Shown piece after piece: positions 34,497 through 42,736 of a stretch of 43,339 nucleotides of DNA (its first letter is position 1; each line of letters opens with the position of its first letter). The notes beneath the pieces are model-generated. The model did not search any database, was not told where the DNA came from, and was given only the letters and a program-made list of their open reading frames with translations. The DNA is from an uncultured Anaerolineales bacterium (GTDB lineage Bacteria > Chloroflexota > Anaerolineae > Anaerolineales > Villigracilaceae), in contig CASGHD010000183.1 in the NCBI GenBank assembly GCA_949319575.1, positions 1 through 43,339 of the forward strand. The letters run 5' to 3'. The position numbers were made by a program, and so were the translations under genes.

Positions 34497-34730
34497 AAGG
34501 CAATTTTACCAGTGTGTACAAACGGGAATGCCCCCGACCATAGAGGTATTGCATTGCGCCGAACAAGCCGATTCGCAGGGCAAACCGTCCACGAATATTC
34601 ACGAATACTCGAATAGTTGTGCCGCGAATTCGCTTATTCGAGGTTTTTATTCGTGGATGGTTTCCAACTTCCATTTTCGTCCTCTCTTAAATTATTTTTT
34701 ATTTATTGGTCGGATTGGCAGTATTTAGGC
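34497..34730. repeat. Spacer with an imperfect hairpin repeat (CACGAATA type)
   Basis: Inverted arms TCCACGAATA (34588-34597) and TATTCGTGGA (34648-34657) enclose ACTCGAATA / TATTCGAGG arms, a roughly 70-base hairpin made of AATATTCACGAATA words. The rest of the spacer is A+T-richer than its surroundings and has no gene. Confidence 0.65.
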
Positions 34731-35999
34731 CTATTTGCTCGCAAAAGAAAGAGCGAAAAGAATCTTTTGAAAATCAGCTGTTATAAACGATTCGTCCCAA
34801 TTAATTTGAGCTAAATGTTTTGGATCGGTTTTTGCTACTTCCATACCACCGCTTAACCAATAATCATAAGTAAGTCCAGGTGTTATTGGATTTGGTAATT
34901 CACTTACATCATTTCCCGGCTGGCTAAATAGCGAGTCGAGGTTGGGGCGATTGGGAAAAGTGCCCCAGCTGTGATCCGCATACCAGTCGCCTGTTTGGGC
35001 AATATCTAATATGGGTAGTTGCTGAAATATATCTTCTCGATAGTTTGGGCTATCCTTATCCATAAACCAGTCGGCAAATAAAGCCCGGGTATTACCCGGT
35101 AAAGTTGGGTTTTCTTCGGTATTGCTCCACCACTCGCCCGCCGTGGCGAGTGCAAACATTGTCTCGTCTCCATTTACATTTTTCGGGTCGGCCGGGTTCA
35201 AAAGCTGGACAAGCGCCGACTCGTTAGCCCCATCGGTAAAAAACGCCGGCTTGCCATTTTGATCAAGCGCAAAGCGGATGGACCTCCAGTCTCGTGGGTT
35301 AAGCTGTGCGTGGCTACTGTCGGTCGCCGGGTCGTATTCAGAGAGTATTGCCCAGCCGAGATAATTGTTGACCGCGTCCTCATCAAAAACCTTGTTAAGC
35401 TCGGGGTTAAGGAGAGCCGTCTCGATCACTGCGTCCTGTCTGCCCTTTGGATATAAAGTCGGATTGAATATATCGTTACTAACCCTCAGCGACGTCATCC
35501 ACTCGTGACGAGTCTCGTTCCAGTGAAGCACCCGCCCCTGCTCGTCAACCGCAGTCACAATCCCATCCGGGTAGCCGATATTATGAATATCTTGGGCTAT
35601 AGGGTTGCCATTGGCGTCTTTCAGGATATTGCCCTGAAAATCGGTCTGGAAGTTGACTCCTGAGGCGACGATCTTGATATTTTCCTCCCAAATCCTCATC
35701 CCGTCTTGATTATAGCCCGCGGTTACCTTTGCGATTTCCCCTTTCTCATTAAACGACTCGTTTATTTTCTGTTTTTCCAGTCTTTGGGCAAAGTCCGCCG
35801 AGACGCCGAGGCTGGCGGTAAATTCTACCGGCGCCGGGGTTGGGGTTGGCGGCGCCGAGGTTTTGGTGGGCGTAGGTTCCGGAGCAGTCGGCTCTGAATT
35901 GGTTGGAGTGAATGAGGGTGTTGGAGCAATAGGGCTGGGGGACGAGCAGGCAGAAGCCAGCAAGGATAACATCAGTGCGATCAGAATTGTGCGAGGCAT
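34731..35999 (-). CDS. Lipoprotein of unknown function
   Basis: The 422 residues start with a lipoprotein signal (lipobox LLASAC, lipidated Cys18), followed by a Pro/Thr/Ser spacer (residues about 20-58). The mature domain has no family I recognise. It contains repeated DxNG-like turns (FQGNILKDANGNPIAQD, DEQGRVLHWNETRHEW) and many Trp/Tyr, and ends with TPGLTYDYWLSGG. AAGGAA precedes the ATG. Its base composition looks more A+T-rich than its neighbours and it stands alone, so recent acquisition is possible but unproven. Confidence 0.85.
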   Translation of the reverse strand: MPRTILIALMLSLLASACSSPSPIAPTPSFTPTNSEPTAPEPTPTKTSAPPTPTPAPVEFTASLGVSADFAQRLEKQKINESFNEKGEIAKVTAGYNQDGMRIWEENIKIVASGVNFQTDFQGNILKDANGNPIAQDIHNIGYPDGIVTAVDEQGRVLHWNETRHEWMTSLRVSNDIFNPTLYPKGRQDAVIETALLNPELNKVFDEDAVNNYLGWAILSEYDPATDSSHAQLNPRDWRSIRFALDQNGKPAFFTDGANESALVQLLNPADPKNVNGDETMFALATAGEWWSNTEENPTLPGNTRALFADWFMDKDSPNYREDIFQQLPILDIAQTGDWYADHSWGTFPNRPNLDSLFSQPGNDVSELPNPITPGLTYDYWLSGGMEVAKTDPKHLAQINWDESFITADFQKILFALSFASK

Positions 36000-36020
36000 A
36001 ATATTCCTTTATTTGCTCAA

Positions 36021-36038
36021 GCCGCCGTCCTCGGCGGC
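36021..36038. other. GC-rich hairpin between lipoprotein and HAD genes
   Basis: GCCGCCG (36021-36027) pairs with CGGCGGC (36032-36038). It has no T-run on either side, so termination is doubtful; it lies upstream of the lipoprotein and downstream of the HAD gene. Confidence 0.4.
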
Positions 36039-36060
36039 GGGGACGCCGCCTGGAGCATCG

Positions 36061-36846
36061 TTATTGAATTAGACTCGTCAGATCATCCGCAACAATATCT
36101 ATCTTGGGTATCCATCGCTCTGCCTGCTCCCGCGTGGACACCCCGCTCAACACCAACGCGCACGGACATCCCACTGCCTGCCCTGCCGCGATGTCTGTTT
36201 CAAGCCTGTCGCCGACGACGAGAGTCTCTTCTTTGGAAACACCAAGTCGTTCAAGCGAGAGTTCCATCATAAATGGAAACGGCTTGCCCGCGTAAATCGG
36301 CTCGATGCCTGTCGCGGTGGTGATGACCGAAATCCACGCGCCCGCGCCGGGGATCTCTCCGCGCGGGGTGGGGAAGGTCTTGTCGGGGTTCGTCGCGTAA
36401 AACGGTACGCCGCGCCGCACGAGCAACGTCGCCTCGCGCATTTTGTTGAAATTGACCTCGCGGTCAATGCCCATCACAACGATCTGCGCTTCTTGCGCAT
36501 GTTTGGCGGACAATATCTCGAATCCTTTTTCTTCCAGCGCAACACGAATCCCATCTTCGCCGATCATAAAAACTTTTGCGCCGCGTGGAAACTTTTGACC
36601 GAGCATATATGCCGTTCCCAATGCGGATGTGACAACTTGCTGAGTCGAAGCCTCCACGCCCAATTTTCCCAACGTCGTCACATACTGATCGGGCGTCTTA
36701 GTTCCGTTGTTCGTGGCGAACACATATTTCAGTCCGCGCGCTTCGATGCGGTTGAAAATTTCAGGCAAATCACCGATGGGTGAGTCTGCCCGCCAGATGA
36801 CGCCATCCATGTCCAAGATGAGGGCTTTGATGTGAAAGGGAATCAT
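36061..36846 (-). CDS. HAD-IIA family hydrolase (NagD/PGP-like)
   Basis: The 261 residues have the HAD motifs: LDMDGVIW with nucleophile Asp12 and acid Asp14, ATNNGT, the lysine in YAGKPFPF, and GDRLETDI. The IIA-type cap between motifs 2 and 3 (FYATNPDKTFPTPRGEIPGAG) is that of NagD/4-nitrophenylphosphatase-like enzymes that clear small sugar or nucleotide phosphates. The ATG at 36846 overlaps the DUF1028 gene stop (ATGA), so they are coupled. Substrate unknown. Confidence 0.93.
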   Translation of the reverse strand: MIPFHIKALILDMDGVIWRADSPIGDLPEIFNRIEARGLKYVFATNNGTKTPDQYVTTLGKLGVEASTQQVVTSALGTAYMLGQKFPRGAKVFMIGEDGIRVALEEKGFEILSAKHAQEAQIVVMGIDREVNFNKMREATLLVRRGVPFYATNPDKTFPTPRGEIPGAGAWISVITTATGIEPIYAGKPFPFMMELSLERLGVSKEETLVVGDRLETDIAAGQAVGCPCALVLSGVSTREQAERWIPKIDIVADDLTSLIQ

Positions 36847-37685
36847 TTGCCGAACTTGCCCGTCAGATATTTCAATACAGGCTTGTCGATCCATTTCGCG
36901 TCGGGGTCGGAGCGTTCCTCGAAGTTTTCATTACCGATGAACTCGTTGAACGCGTCGCGGAAGTTCTTCCCTTTTTTCAAGTAGCCTTGCTTTGTGAGGA
37001 TTTTTGTTATTTGAGTCAGTGTCTTGCCTTCCAGCGTCACTCGTTCCGATTCAGGACTCTTGCCAAAATACAACCAATGCAGATCAAGCAATTCACCCAA
37101 TCGAACGACGGGGTCGTGATGATCGTCCACGCGATAATCGATCCAGCGATCGATAAACCCGCCGTAGCCGCCGTTTGGTTTGACCACGTACATCGCCGCG
37201 GATTGACGTCCACGTTTATCACCGCCGGCGCGATCGCCAGCCAACAGCGCGGCATGGAGTCGCTTGGGCAAATTTCCTTTTGTTTTCAGAAACGCTTTTT
37301 CCATCGCGGGGACGACGCGTCCGCTTTTGAGAATGTTGCCCTGGATCGCGTAGCCCTGCCCGGCGACTCCGTCCGCCCAGTGGAAACAGCCCTGCCCGGT
37401 GAAAGAAGCGGCGCGTCCGTTGTTGTCAACGAGTCCCACTTGCCGCAATTCCCGGTCAGGGTCGTTTTGTAAAAGGCGAGCGAGCGTTTCCTCCGCTGAT
37501 AACCCGGCGGACATCATTTCAAGCCCGCGCGGACCGAACGATGTGTTTGCAAACGCTTGGGTTGCCACCGCGCCCGCGCCAGCCTGCGCCCATGAGACAA
37601 CCGCGCCCACCGCCGGGAACTTCGACGCAACCGCAATGCCCCAGGTTTGCTCTTTAAGATCGCGCGCCACAATTGAAAATGTCAT
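36843..37685 (-). CDS. DUF1028 protein (putative Ntn-like hydrolase)
   Basis: The 280 residues match DUF1028: the start TFSIVARDL, GVAVASKFPAVGAVVSWA-like stretch, ATQAFANTSFGPRGLEMM, GVAGQGYAIQGNIL and a C-terminal DHHDPVVRLGELLDLHWLYFG. Members resemble Ntn hydrolases, but their reaction is not settled. A C-terminal extension of about 60 residues (TLTQITKILTKQGYLKKGKNF) looks like a small helical peptidoglycan-binding-like unit. It is coupled to the HAD gene, which suggests the two act in one clean-up or salvage step. Confidence 0.88.
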   Translation of the reverse strand: MTFSIVARDLKEQTWGIAVASKFPAVGAVVSWAQAGAGAVATQAFANTSFGPRGLEMMSAGLSAEETLARLLQNDPDRELRQVGLVDNNGRAASFTGQGCFHWADGVAGQGYAIQGNILKSGRVVPAMEKAFLKTKGNLPKRLHAALLAGDRAGGDKRGRQSAAMYVVKPNGGYGGFIDRWIDYRVDDHHDPVVRLGELLDLHWLYFGKSPESERVTLEGKTLTQITKILTKQGYLKKGKNFRDAFNEFIGNENFEERSDPDAKWIDKPVLKYLTGKFGK

Positions 37686-37727
37686 CGTGAAAATTCCTTT
37701 CGCAATGCGCGATTATAACTGAATCAA

Positions 37728-37753
37728 AAGCCCGCCGATCTCTCAGCGGGCTT
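37728..37753 (-). terminator. Intrinsic terminator after clpP
   Basis: Eight-bp stem AAGCCCGC (37728-37735) with GCGGGCTT (37746-37753). On the minus strand it is followed by TTTTGATTC, 28 bases after the clpP stop. Confidence 0.85.
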
Positions 37754-37780
37754 CAACTATAAAACTATCCAACCAGCAAA

Positions 37781-38389
37781 CTACTTAACCTTCTCCGGCG
37801 CTTCCAACACCTGATCCACCAAACCATACTCAACGGCTTGCTTGGCTTCCAAATAATAATCGCGGTCGCTGTCGCGTTCGATCACCTCAAGCGGCTGGTT
37901 GGTGTGCTTCGCAAGAATGCCGAGCAACAATGCCTTCAAACGAAGGATTTGTTTCGCTTGAATTTCAATATCCGTTGCCTGACCCTGCGCGCCGCCTAGC
38001 GGCTGGTGCATGTGGATCGTCGCGTTCGGCAGGGCGTAGCGTCTGCCCTTCGTGCCAGCCGTAAGCAGAACGGTCCCGAACGACGCGGTGACTCCAACCG
38101 CCACCGTGCTGATCGGGTTCGAGATCATCTGCATCGTGTCGTAAATCGCGAGTCCCGCGTAGATGATTCCGCCCGGTGAATTAATATACATCTGAATTTC
38201 TTTTTCAGGGTCTTCGTGATTCAAAAACAGCAACTGCGCCACGATCACATTCGCAACCTGATCGTCAATCGGCGTGCCGAGAAAAATGATGCGCTCTTTC
38301 AACAGCAGCGAGTAAATATCATACGCGCGTTCGCCGCGACCGGTATTTTCCACAACCATCGGAACAATGCTTTTGAAATCTGGGATCAT
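37781..38389 (-). CDS. clpP: ATP-dependent Clp protease proteolytic subunit
   Basis: The 202 residues match ClpP. The triad is Ser103 ([10 protein letters not shown]), His128 (HMHQP) and Asp177 (SDRDYYL); INSPGG and the [16 protein letters not shown] helix are typical. ClpP forms a 14-mer chamber that degrades proteins unfolded by ClpX or ClpA. GGAG lies eight bases before the ATG. It follows tig on the same strand, the common tig-clpP(-clpX) order, though no clpX follows here. Confidence 0.97.
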   Translation of the reverse strand: MIPDFKSIVPMVVENTGRGERAYDIYSLLLKERIIFLGTPIDDQVANVIVAQLLFLNHEDPEKEIQMYINSPGGIIYAGLAIYDTMQMISNPISTVAVGVTASFGTVLLTAGTKGRRYALPNATIHMHQPLGGAQGQATDIEIQAKQILRLKALLLGILAKHTNQPLEVIERDSDRDYYLEAKQAVEYGLVDQVLEAPEKVK

Positions 38390-38443
38390 GTGTAATCTCC
38401 TTTTCGATTGGGCGGATGATACAGCCCAAGTGTAGGATTTGCG

Positions 38444-39967
38444 TTAACTCTTTGATTCCTCTTCGGAGGAAGAACCCGCTTCACTCTCATCCTTCGACTC
38501 GCTCAGGACGGCGGGGACGGCTGACTCTGCCTCTACGGCTTTTTCCTGGCTGACAACCGGACTCCCCTCAAAGATCATCTTCGACTTTGCCGCCTCTACT
38601 TGAGCCTTCGCGGCTTTCCGCTCTTCAGGCGACTTGTACTCGCCCACCGCGATTGACTTTAGCATCTCTAACGCGCGGCGCGTCATCACGCGGTTCGCCG
38701 ATTCCATTGCGACTGCCTGCGCCAACTGTTGTTGACCTTTCTTCCCGCCGCGAACTTTGCCGAAATCCAAACCTTGCATGGCGAGCGCGTTCAACGTCTG
38801 GTTGAATTCGCTGTCGAGCGCTTCGTTGTCCACTTCAATTTCTTCCTTGCGGACGATCTCGTCGAGAATCAGCGAGCGTTCGAATCGTTTCTTCGCAACA
38901 GGCTTAACTTCATCTTCGATGAACTGTTCGCGCGTGGTGTTCCGCAGTTTGAAATACGTGTCCAAGTCCATGTTTTGCTGACTAAGGCGTTGCGTTAGGT
39001 CTTCGATCACATGCTCGCCTTCATGCTCGAGCGAGTGTTGGTGATACTTGAACGTCGCGCCCTCTTTGATCTTTTCAATCAGGTCAACAAAGTATTTGTC
39101 GTCGTAATCGGCTTTCGAGCGTGATTCCACGTCTTTGCCGATCATTTCGCGCAGGTCGGCAAGCGTCTCGCCAGCGCCAACAGTCTTTGCAAATTCGTCA
39201 TCGAGTTCCGGCAACGTCATCGCGCGGACGGTTTTCACGGTCGCCGTCATTTCCGCGCTTTTGCCTTGCAACGCTTCGAGATCGTACTCGGCGGGGAAGT
39301 CGTGCTGAATTGTCTTTGTGTCGCCGGGTTTCATGCCCACGAGTTGTTTGGCAAAACCCGCAAAGGGCCATTCGGTATCAAGGTCATCCTTGCGTACAAC
39401 GGTTGCAAAGCCGGCGCGTGTTAGTTCAGGCGTTTCTGACTCAACGTCCACCAAAATGTAATCGCCCTCTTGAACTTCGCGTTCGACTGTTTGGGTAGTC
39501 GAGTACATCTGGCGGAGGTCATCCAGCGCCGCATCTACGTCTTTAGTTTCAGGCGCGGACAACTCGTAGGGGAGACGGATTGAATGATAGTCTCCCAAGT
39601 CCACTTCAGGCGCGAGTGGAATTTTGAAGATCAACTTCGGGGGATCAAGCGATTCGATACTTTCCAACCGTCCCGACGCGCCCGGGTTCACATCCGCCTC
39701 TTTGAGGATGTTTTCGTATTCAGCGTCAATCAAAAAATCAATTGCCTGCTCGACGACGGCTTGCTCGCCGTAATTCAACACCACCATGTGATACGGCGCC
39801 TTGCCGGGACGGAAACCCGCGATCTTGCCGCGTTCCGAAATCTTGCGCGCCGCGCGGCGTTTGTAGGTGTCCATCAATTCGGGTTCTACTTCAACCACAA
39901 GTTTGGCTTCGTGGTTTTCTTCGATAGTCTTTTCGATTTTCAATGTTTCCTCGTAATTTATCGTCAT
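38444..39967 (-). CDS. tig: Trigger factor (ribosome-bound chaperone, peptidyl-prolyl isomerase)
   Basis: The 507 residues comprise the ribosome-binding domain with GFRPGKAP (51-58), an FKBP-like domain (about 160-245), and the long alpha-helical arm domain. It is longer than usual owing to a charged tail after about residue 460. Part of the tail (PAVLSESKDE, about 485-494) is encoded by a copy of the CCTTCGAC..GCTCAGGAC dispersed repeat. The ATG at 39967 lies within the end of another palindromic repeat and has no Shine-Dalgarno; the next Met is residue 32, too late for the domain. The tRNA-Leu gene upstream points the same way, so tig might be cotranscribed with it. Confidence 0.95.
   Translation of the reverse strand: MTINYEETLKIEKTIEENHEAKLVVEVEPELMDTYKRRAARKISERGKIAGFRPGKAPYHMVVLNYGEQAVVEQAIDFLIDAEYENILKEADVNPGASGRLESIESLDPPKLIFKIPLAPEVDLGDYHSIRLPYELSAPETKDVDAALDDLRQMYSTTQTVEREVQEGDYILVDVESETPELTRAGFATVVRKDDLDTEWPFAGFAKQLVGMKPGDTKTIQHDFPAEYDLEALQGKSAEMTATVKTVRAMTLPELDDEFAKTVGAGETLADLREMIGKDVESRSKADYDDKYFVDLIEKIKEGATFKYHQHSLEHEGEHVIEDLTQRLSQQNMDLDTYFKLRNTTREQFIEDEVKPVAKKRFERSLILDEIVRKEEIEVDNEALDSEFNQTLNALAMQGLDFGKVRGGKKGQQQLAQAVAMESANRVMTRRALEMLKSIAVGEYKSPEERKAAKAQVEAAKSKMIFEGSPVVSQEKAVEAESAVPAVLSESKDESEAGSSSEEESKS
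38491..38512. repeat. CTTCGACnnGCTCAGG repeat copy inside tig
   Basis: CCTTCGACTCGCTCAGGAC matches CCTTCGACAGGCTCAGGAC in the palindrome at 3696-3839 except for two bases, and CTTCGACAAGCTCAGCGC at 16312. It encodes about residues 486-493 of trigger factor, in its low-complexity tail. Confidence 0.7.
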
Positions 39968-40063
39968 TGCGCGGAGCGTTTGTGGCGACGAAGCAATCTC
40001 GTTTGTTGTGTCGGAGATTGCTTCGAGATTTCGATGCTATCGCATCTCAACCCTCGCAATGAC
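39963..40063. repeat. Palindromic dispersed repeat at the tig start codon
   Basis: Ends GTCATTGCG (39963-39971) and CGCAATGAC (40055-40063) are inverted, with GAAGCAATCTC and GAGATTGCTTC inside. The left end contains the tig ATG (39965-39967) and the whole element forms the spacer between tig and tRNA-Leu. Confidence 0.85.
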
Positions 40064-40073
40064 GGAGTTTAGG

Positions 40074-40155
40074 TGGGGACGGAGAGAGTCGAACTCTCAA
40101 GCCTTGCGGCACAGCATCCTAAGTGCTGCGTGTCTGCCAGTTCCACCACGTCCCC
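40074..40155 (-). tRNA. tRNA-Leu (anticodon UAG)
   Basis: The minus strand folds fully: acceptor GGGGACG/CGTCCCC, D-stem GTG/CAC, anticodon stem CAGCA/TGCTG with loop CTTAGGA (anticodon UAG), a class II variable arm GCC-GCAA-GGC, and T-arm GAGAG-TTCGACT-CTCTC. The discriminator base is A. The bases after it are CCT, so the CCA end is not encoded. The long variable arm and A73 support leucine. It reads CUN codons. Confidence 0.96.
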
Positions 40156-40168
40156 GGAGTTCAATGAT

Positions 40169-40185
40169 CAGTTATCAGTGAACAG
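40169..40185. repeat. CAGTTATCAGTGAACAG repeat copy near tRNA-Leu
   Basis: Identical over 17 bases to the start of the copy inside moeA (from 1359). It lies just upstream of the tRNA gene. Confidence 0.75.
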
Positions 40186-40204
40186 CGGTTGTTCGGCGGG
40201 CGAA

Positions 40205-40210
40205 ATTATA
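40205..40210 (-). promoter_or_regulatory. Candidate -10 element for tRNA-Leu
   Basis: Minus-strand TATAAT lies about 50 bases before the tRNA 5' end. No good -35 is found at 16-18 bp, so the call rests on the -10 alone. Confidence 0.35.
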
Positions 40211-40231
40211 TCGTGGATTTTCGATTTGCGA

Positions 40232-40259
40232 TTGACGATTTACAATAGACGGATATAAT
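40232..40259 (+). promoter_or_regulatory. Sigma-70 promoter for the 40373 gene, overlapping a dispersed repeat
   Basis: TTGACG (40232-40237), a 16-bp spacer and TATAAT (40254-40259). The -35 lies inside a GATTTGCGATTGACGATTTAC stretch related to the AATCGTAAATC repeat at 1075-1107, so the promoter may be repeat-derived. Confidence 0.65.
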
Positions 40260-40280
40260 CCCGCACTTGTAAATACTTAT

Positions 40281-40368
40281 TGTCGTTGCGAGGACGCTCT
40301 TGTTCTTCGTCCGAAGCAATCTCCTCATACCAGGAGATTGCTTCGCAAAAAAAACGCTCGCAACGACA
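40281..40368. repeat. Palindromic dispersed repeat forming the leader of the 40373 gene
   Basis: Ends TGTCGTTGCGAGGACG and CGCTCGCAACGACA are inverted; the centre has GAAGCAATCTCCT and AGGAGATTGCTTCG arms. It ends four bases before the next ATG and should form a large hairpin in that transcript. Confidence 0.88.
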
Positions 40369-40372
40369 TAGC

Positions 40373-40804
40373 ATGATTTTGGAGCAATCATTGAGCCGTA
40401 TCATCAACCCCGATTCTGTAGGAAAAGACCGCGCGCGCTTGTCGAAAGCCATCGTGTTGGCGGTGCGCGAATTGGCGAAGCAGACCGAAGTGGGGCAAGA
40501 AGCGAAAGACCTTGCCGCCTTCATCTCGTTGGCATTGAAAACAATTTCAGAGGGAATTGATTCCTCTGTCGCCGCATGGGAGAAGCGCGATTACTGGGTC
40601 AAGGCAGACCGCTTCCGCATGGAGTGGATGTGGGCGGGACAATATGCCGACAAGCTGAAAGTCGCTATCTTTACCAATGATTGGGGGAGCGTTGCCATGC
40701 TCTCGGCGCAGATCGCGCAGAAGTTCGGCAAGATCGTGATTGCGCAAAATCACAGGCTGGGGAAACCCTGGGTGGGGGCGCACAGGCAACTCGTCGGGAA
40801 GTGA
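40373..40804 (+). CDS. Conserved-looking protein of unknown function
   Basis: The 143 residues have no membrane segment or signal peptide. The N-terminal half is predicted helical (DRARLSKAIVLAVRELAKQ, AAFISLALKTISEGID), followed by AAWEKRDYWVKADRFRMEW and a C-terminal part with IAQKFGKIVIAQNHRLGKPW. I do not recognise a family. The frame is open further upstream through the repeat, but the ATG at 40373 is the first after it and starts the plausible coding region. There is no Shine-Dalgarno; a repeat hairpin takes its place. A strong terminator follows, so it is a single-gene unit. Confidence 0.75.
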   Translation: MILEQSLSRIINPDSVGKDRARLSKAIVLAVRELAKQTEVGQEAKDLAAFISLALKTISEGIDSSVAAWEKRDYWVKADRFRMEWMWAGQYADKLKVAIFTNDWGSVAMLSAQIAQKFGKIVIAQNHRLGKPWVGAHRQLVGK

Positions 40805-40809
40805 AGCGG

Positions 40810-40840
40810 AATCGGTCGCGCATCAGCGTGACCGATTTTT
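40810..40840 (+). terminator. Intrinsic terminator after the 40373 gene
   Basis: An 11-bp stem (40810-40820 with 40827-40837, one G-T pair) on AATCGGTC / GACCGATT arms, six-base loop, then T-run to 40840. Confidence 0.9.
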
Positions 40841-41026
40841 ATTTCCCAATCGGAAGGTTCTTGCAAAACATCCCGTACCTTTTTCACAGATGCCGGTGTT
40901 TCAAACTGAAAGAAACAGTTCTATTCCCCGCGCCAAGAGCACAGGAGGTTGTGATTGCCCTATCAACCAAATCGAATTCATCGCCTTGTCGTCTTTCAAG
41001 ACCAAACTCAAAAGGAGAATTAAGTC

Positions 41027-42592
41027 ATGGCTGAAAAAAGTCAAGCACACGATAAGCAAGTCCTGCATAAGATGGGGTATGCGCAGGAACTCTCGCGCCG
41101 CATGGGCGGCTTCTCTAACTTCGCGATTTCGTTTTCGATCATCTGTATTTTGGCGGGCGGGATTTCTGCGTTCCCGCTTGCGTTCAATTCAACCGGTGGC
41201 GGCGGCGCCTTCATCGGCTGGCTGGTGGGAGGCGCGTTTTCCCTGCTGGTCGCTTTCAGCATGGGACAGATAGCCTCTTCCTACCCGACGGCTGGCGGCT
41301 TATATCACTGGGGTTCGATCCTCGGCGGAAAGTTCTGGGGCTGGATGACCGCCTGGTTCAACCTGCTGGGTTTGCTGTTTGTGGTGTCGTCGGTGGACGT
41401 GGCTGTCTATCAAGTCTTTTTCAGGGATCTGTTACTCGGCACTACCTTCGGAGTGGATGTTTCAGGTTTTGGCATCTGGCATCAGACCATCGCTCTTCTG
41501 GTGATCCTGATTTCACAAGCCCTGCTCAATCACTACGGCATCAAACTCACCACTCTCATCACCGATCTGAGCGGCTATTTGATCTTCGGTCTGACCGTCG
41601 TGTTGATCATCTCCCTGTTCGTCTTTTCACCGGTGGCGCTGGATTTCTCCCGCCTGTTCACATTCGCCAACTACACGGGCGATGCGGGCGGCGGGGTGGT
41701 GCCTGCTACGAGCAGCGTTGCGCTTGCCTTCTTCTTCGGTTTGATCTATGTGATGTACACTATCACGGGGTTTGACGCCTCGGGTCACACCTCTGAGGAA
41801 ACCCACGACGCGCAGGTGAATGTGCCGCGCGGTATGTGGACTTCGGTCTTCTACTCTTGGACGTTCGGACTCGCGCTGGTGGCGGCATTTGTGCTGACGA
41901 TGCCCGATCTGGACGCCGCCGCAGCCTCGGGCTTTGGCGCGTGGTTTACACACGTCTGGGGCGCTTCGCGGATGCCGGCTGCGCTGAGCACGATCCTCGC
42001 CATCGGTATCTTTCTGGTCAACTATGCTTGTGGTCTGGCTTGCGTAACATCCGCCTCGCGCATGATGTTTGCCTTTGCGCGCGATGGCGGCTTGCCGGCT
42101 TCCGGTATCCTTTCACGCATCAGCACCAGCACGCGCACACCGACCTATGCGATTTGGGTCTCAGCCGCGCTGGCATTGCTCACATCGTACACCGGCAACA
42201 TTGGTAAGGCATTCGGCTTGCAAGTGGATATCTTCCTTGTCCTTGCGACCGGCTGCGCGGTCTTCCTCTATATCTCCTATGCCATCCCTGTTGTGGCTGG
42301 CATCTTTGCCGAGGGCAAAACTTGGACAGAAAAAGGTCCCTTCAATCTGGGAGTCTGGTCCAAGCCGATTGCTACTCTTGCTTCCTTCGGTGTGATCCTA
42401 CTGGCTACCACTGGGTTCTTCCCGCCGAACGTCCCAGTCTTCTACCTGACTGTCGCGATGATCGTGATCCTGCCGATCGTCTGGGTTCTCGGTGAGAACA
42501 AGAGGTTCCATGGTGTGCCTACTGGCGACAAGATCAAGGAGAGGCAGAAGATGATTACCGAGATCGAGAAGAAATACGGCGAAGCCGATTAG
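41027..42592 (+). CDS. APC-superfamily amino acid/amine permease
   Basis: The 521 residues form about twelve helices. The start RRMGGFSNFAISFSIICILAG and the helix 3 stretch SSYPTAGGLYHWGS are typical of the amino acid/choline transporter (ACT, 2.A.3.4) branch; ITGFDASGHTSEETHDAQ is also conserved there. Members move GABA, amino acids, choline or ethanolamine with cations. AGGAG lies eight bases before the ATG. It precedes eutN and eutA, so ethanolamine is a reasonable guess, but a terminator separates them and the substrate cannot be read from sequence. Confidence 0.9.
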   Translation: MAEKSQAHDKQVLHKMGYAQELSRRMGGFSNFAISFSIICILAGGISAFPLAFNSTGGGGAFIGWLVGGAFSLLVAFSMGQIASSYPTAGGLYHWGSILGGKFWGWMTAWFNLLGLLFVVSSVDVAVYQVFFRDLLLGTTFGVDVSGFGIWHQTIALLVILISQALLNHYGIKLTTLITDLSGYLIFGLTVVLIISLFVFSPVALDFSRLFTFANYTGDAGGGVVPATSSVALAFFFGLIYVMYTITGFDASGHTSEETHDAQVNVPRGMWTSVFYSWTFGLALVAAFVLTMPDLDAAAASGFGAWFTHVWGASRMPAALSTILAIGIFLVNYACGLACVTSASRMMFAFARDGGLPASGILSRISTSTRTPTYAIWVSAALALLTSYTGNIGKAFGLQVDIFLVLATGCAVFLYISYAIPVVAGIFAEGKTWTEKGPFNLGVWSKPIATLASFGVILLATTGFFPPNVPVFYLTVAMIVILPIVWVLGENKRFHGVPTGDKIKERQKMITEIEKKYGEAD

Positions 42593-42609
42593 GAAAATCT
42601 CAACGAACT

Positions 42610-42643
42610 AAAACGCGGCGCCCATGGATGACGCCGCGTTTTT
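42610..42643 (+). terminator. Intrinsic terminator after the permease
   Basis: A perfect 11-bp stem: AAAACGCGGCG (42610-42620) with CGCCGCGTTTT (42632-42642), with the T-run ending at 42643. Confidence 0.92.
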
Positions 42644-42682
42644 ACATATAGAATCGCGCGAATGCAAACGAGCCTATAAAAC

Positions 42683-42712
42683 TTGTCATGCAACCGTGAT
42701 GTATGGTAAAGT
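42683..42712 (+). promoter_or_regulatory. Weak candidate promoter upstream of eutN
   Basis: TTGTCA (42683-42688), 18 bp, TAAAGT (42707-42712). Only moderate matches; the gene needs a promoter here because a strong terminator lies upstream. Confidence 0.3.
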
Positions 42713-42736
42713 TCGTTCGTAAGCCGAAGACGTTTT

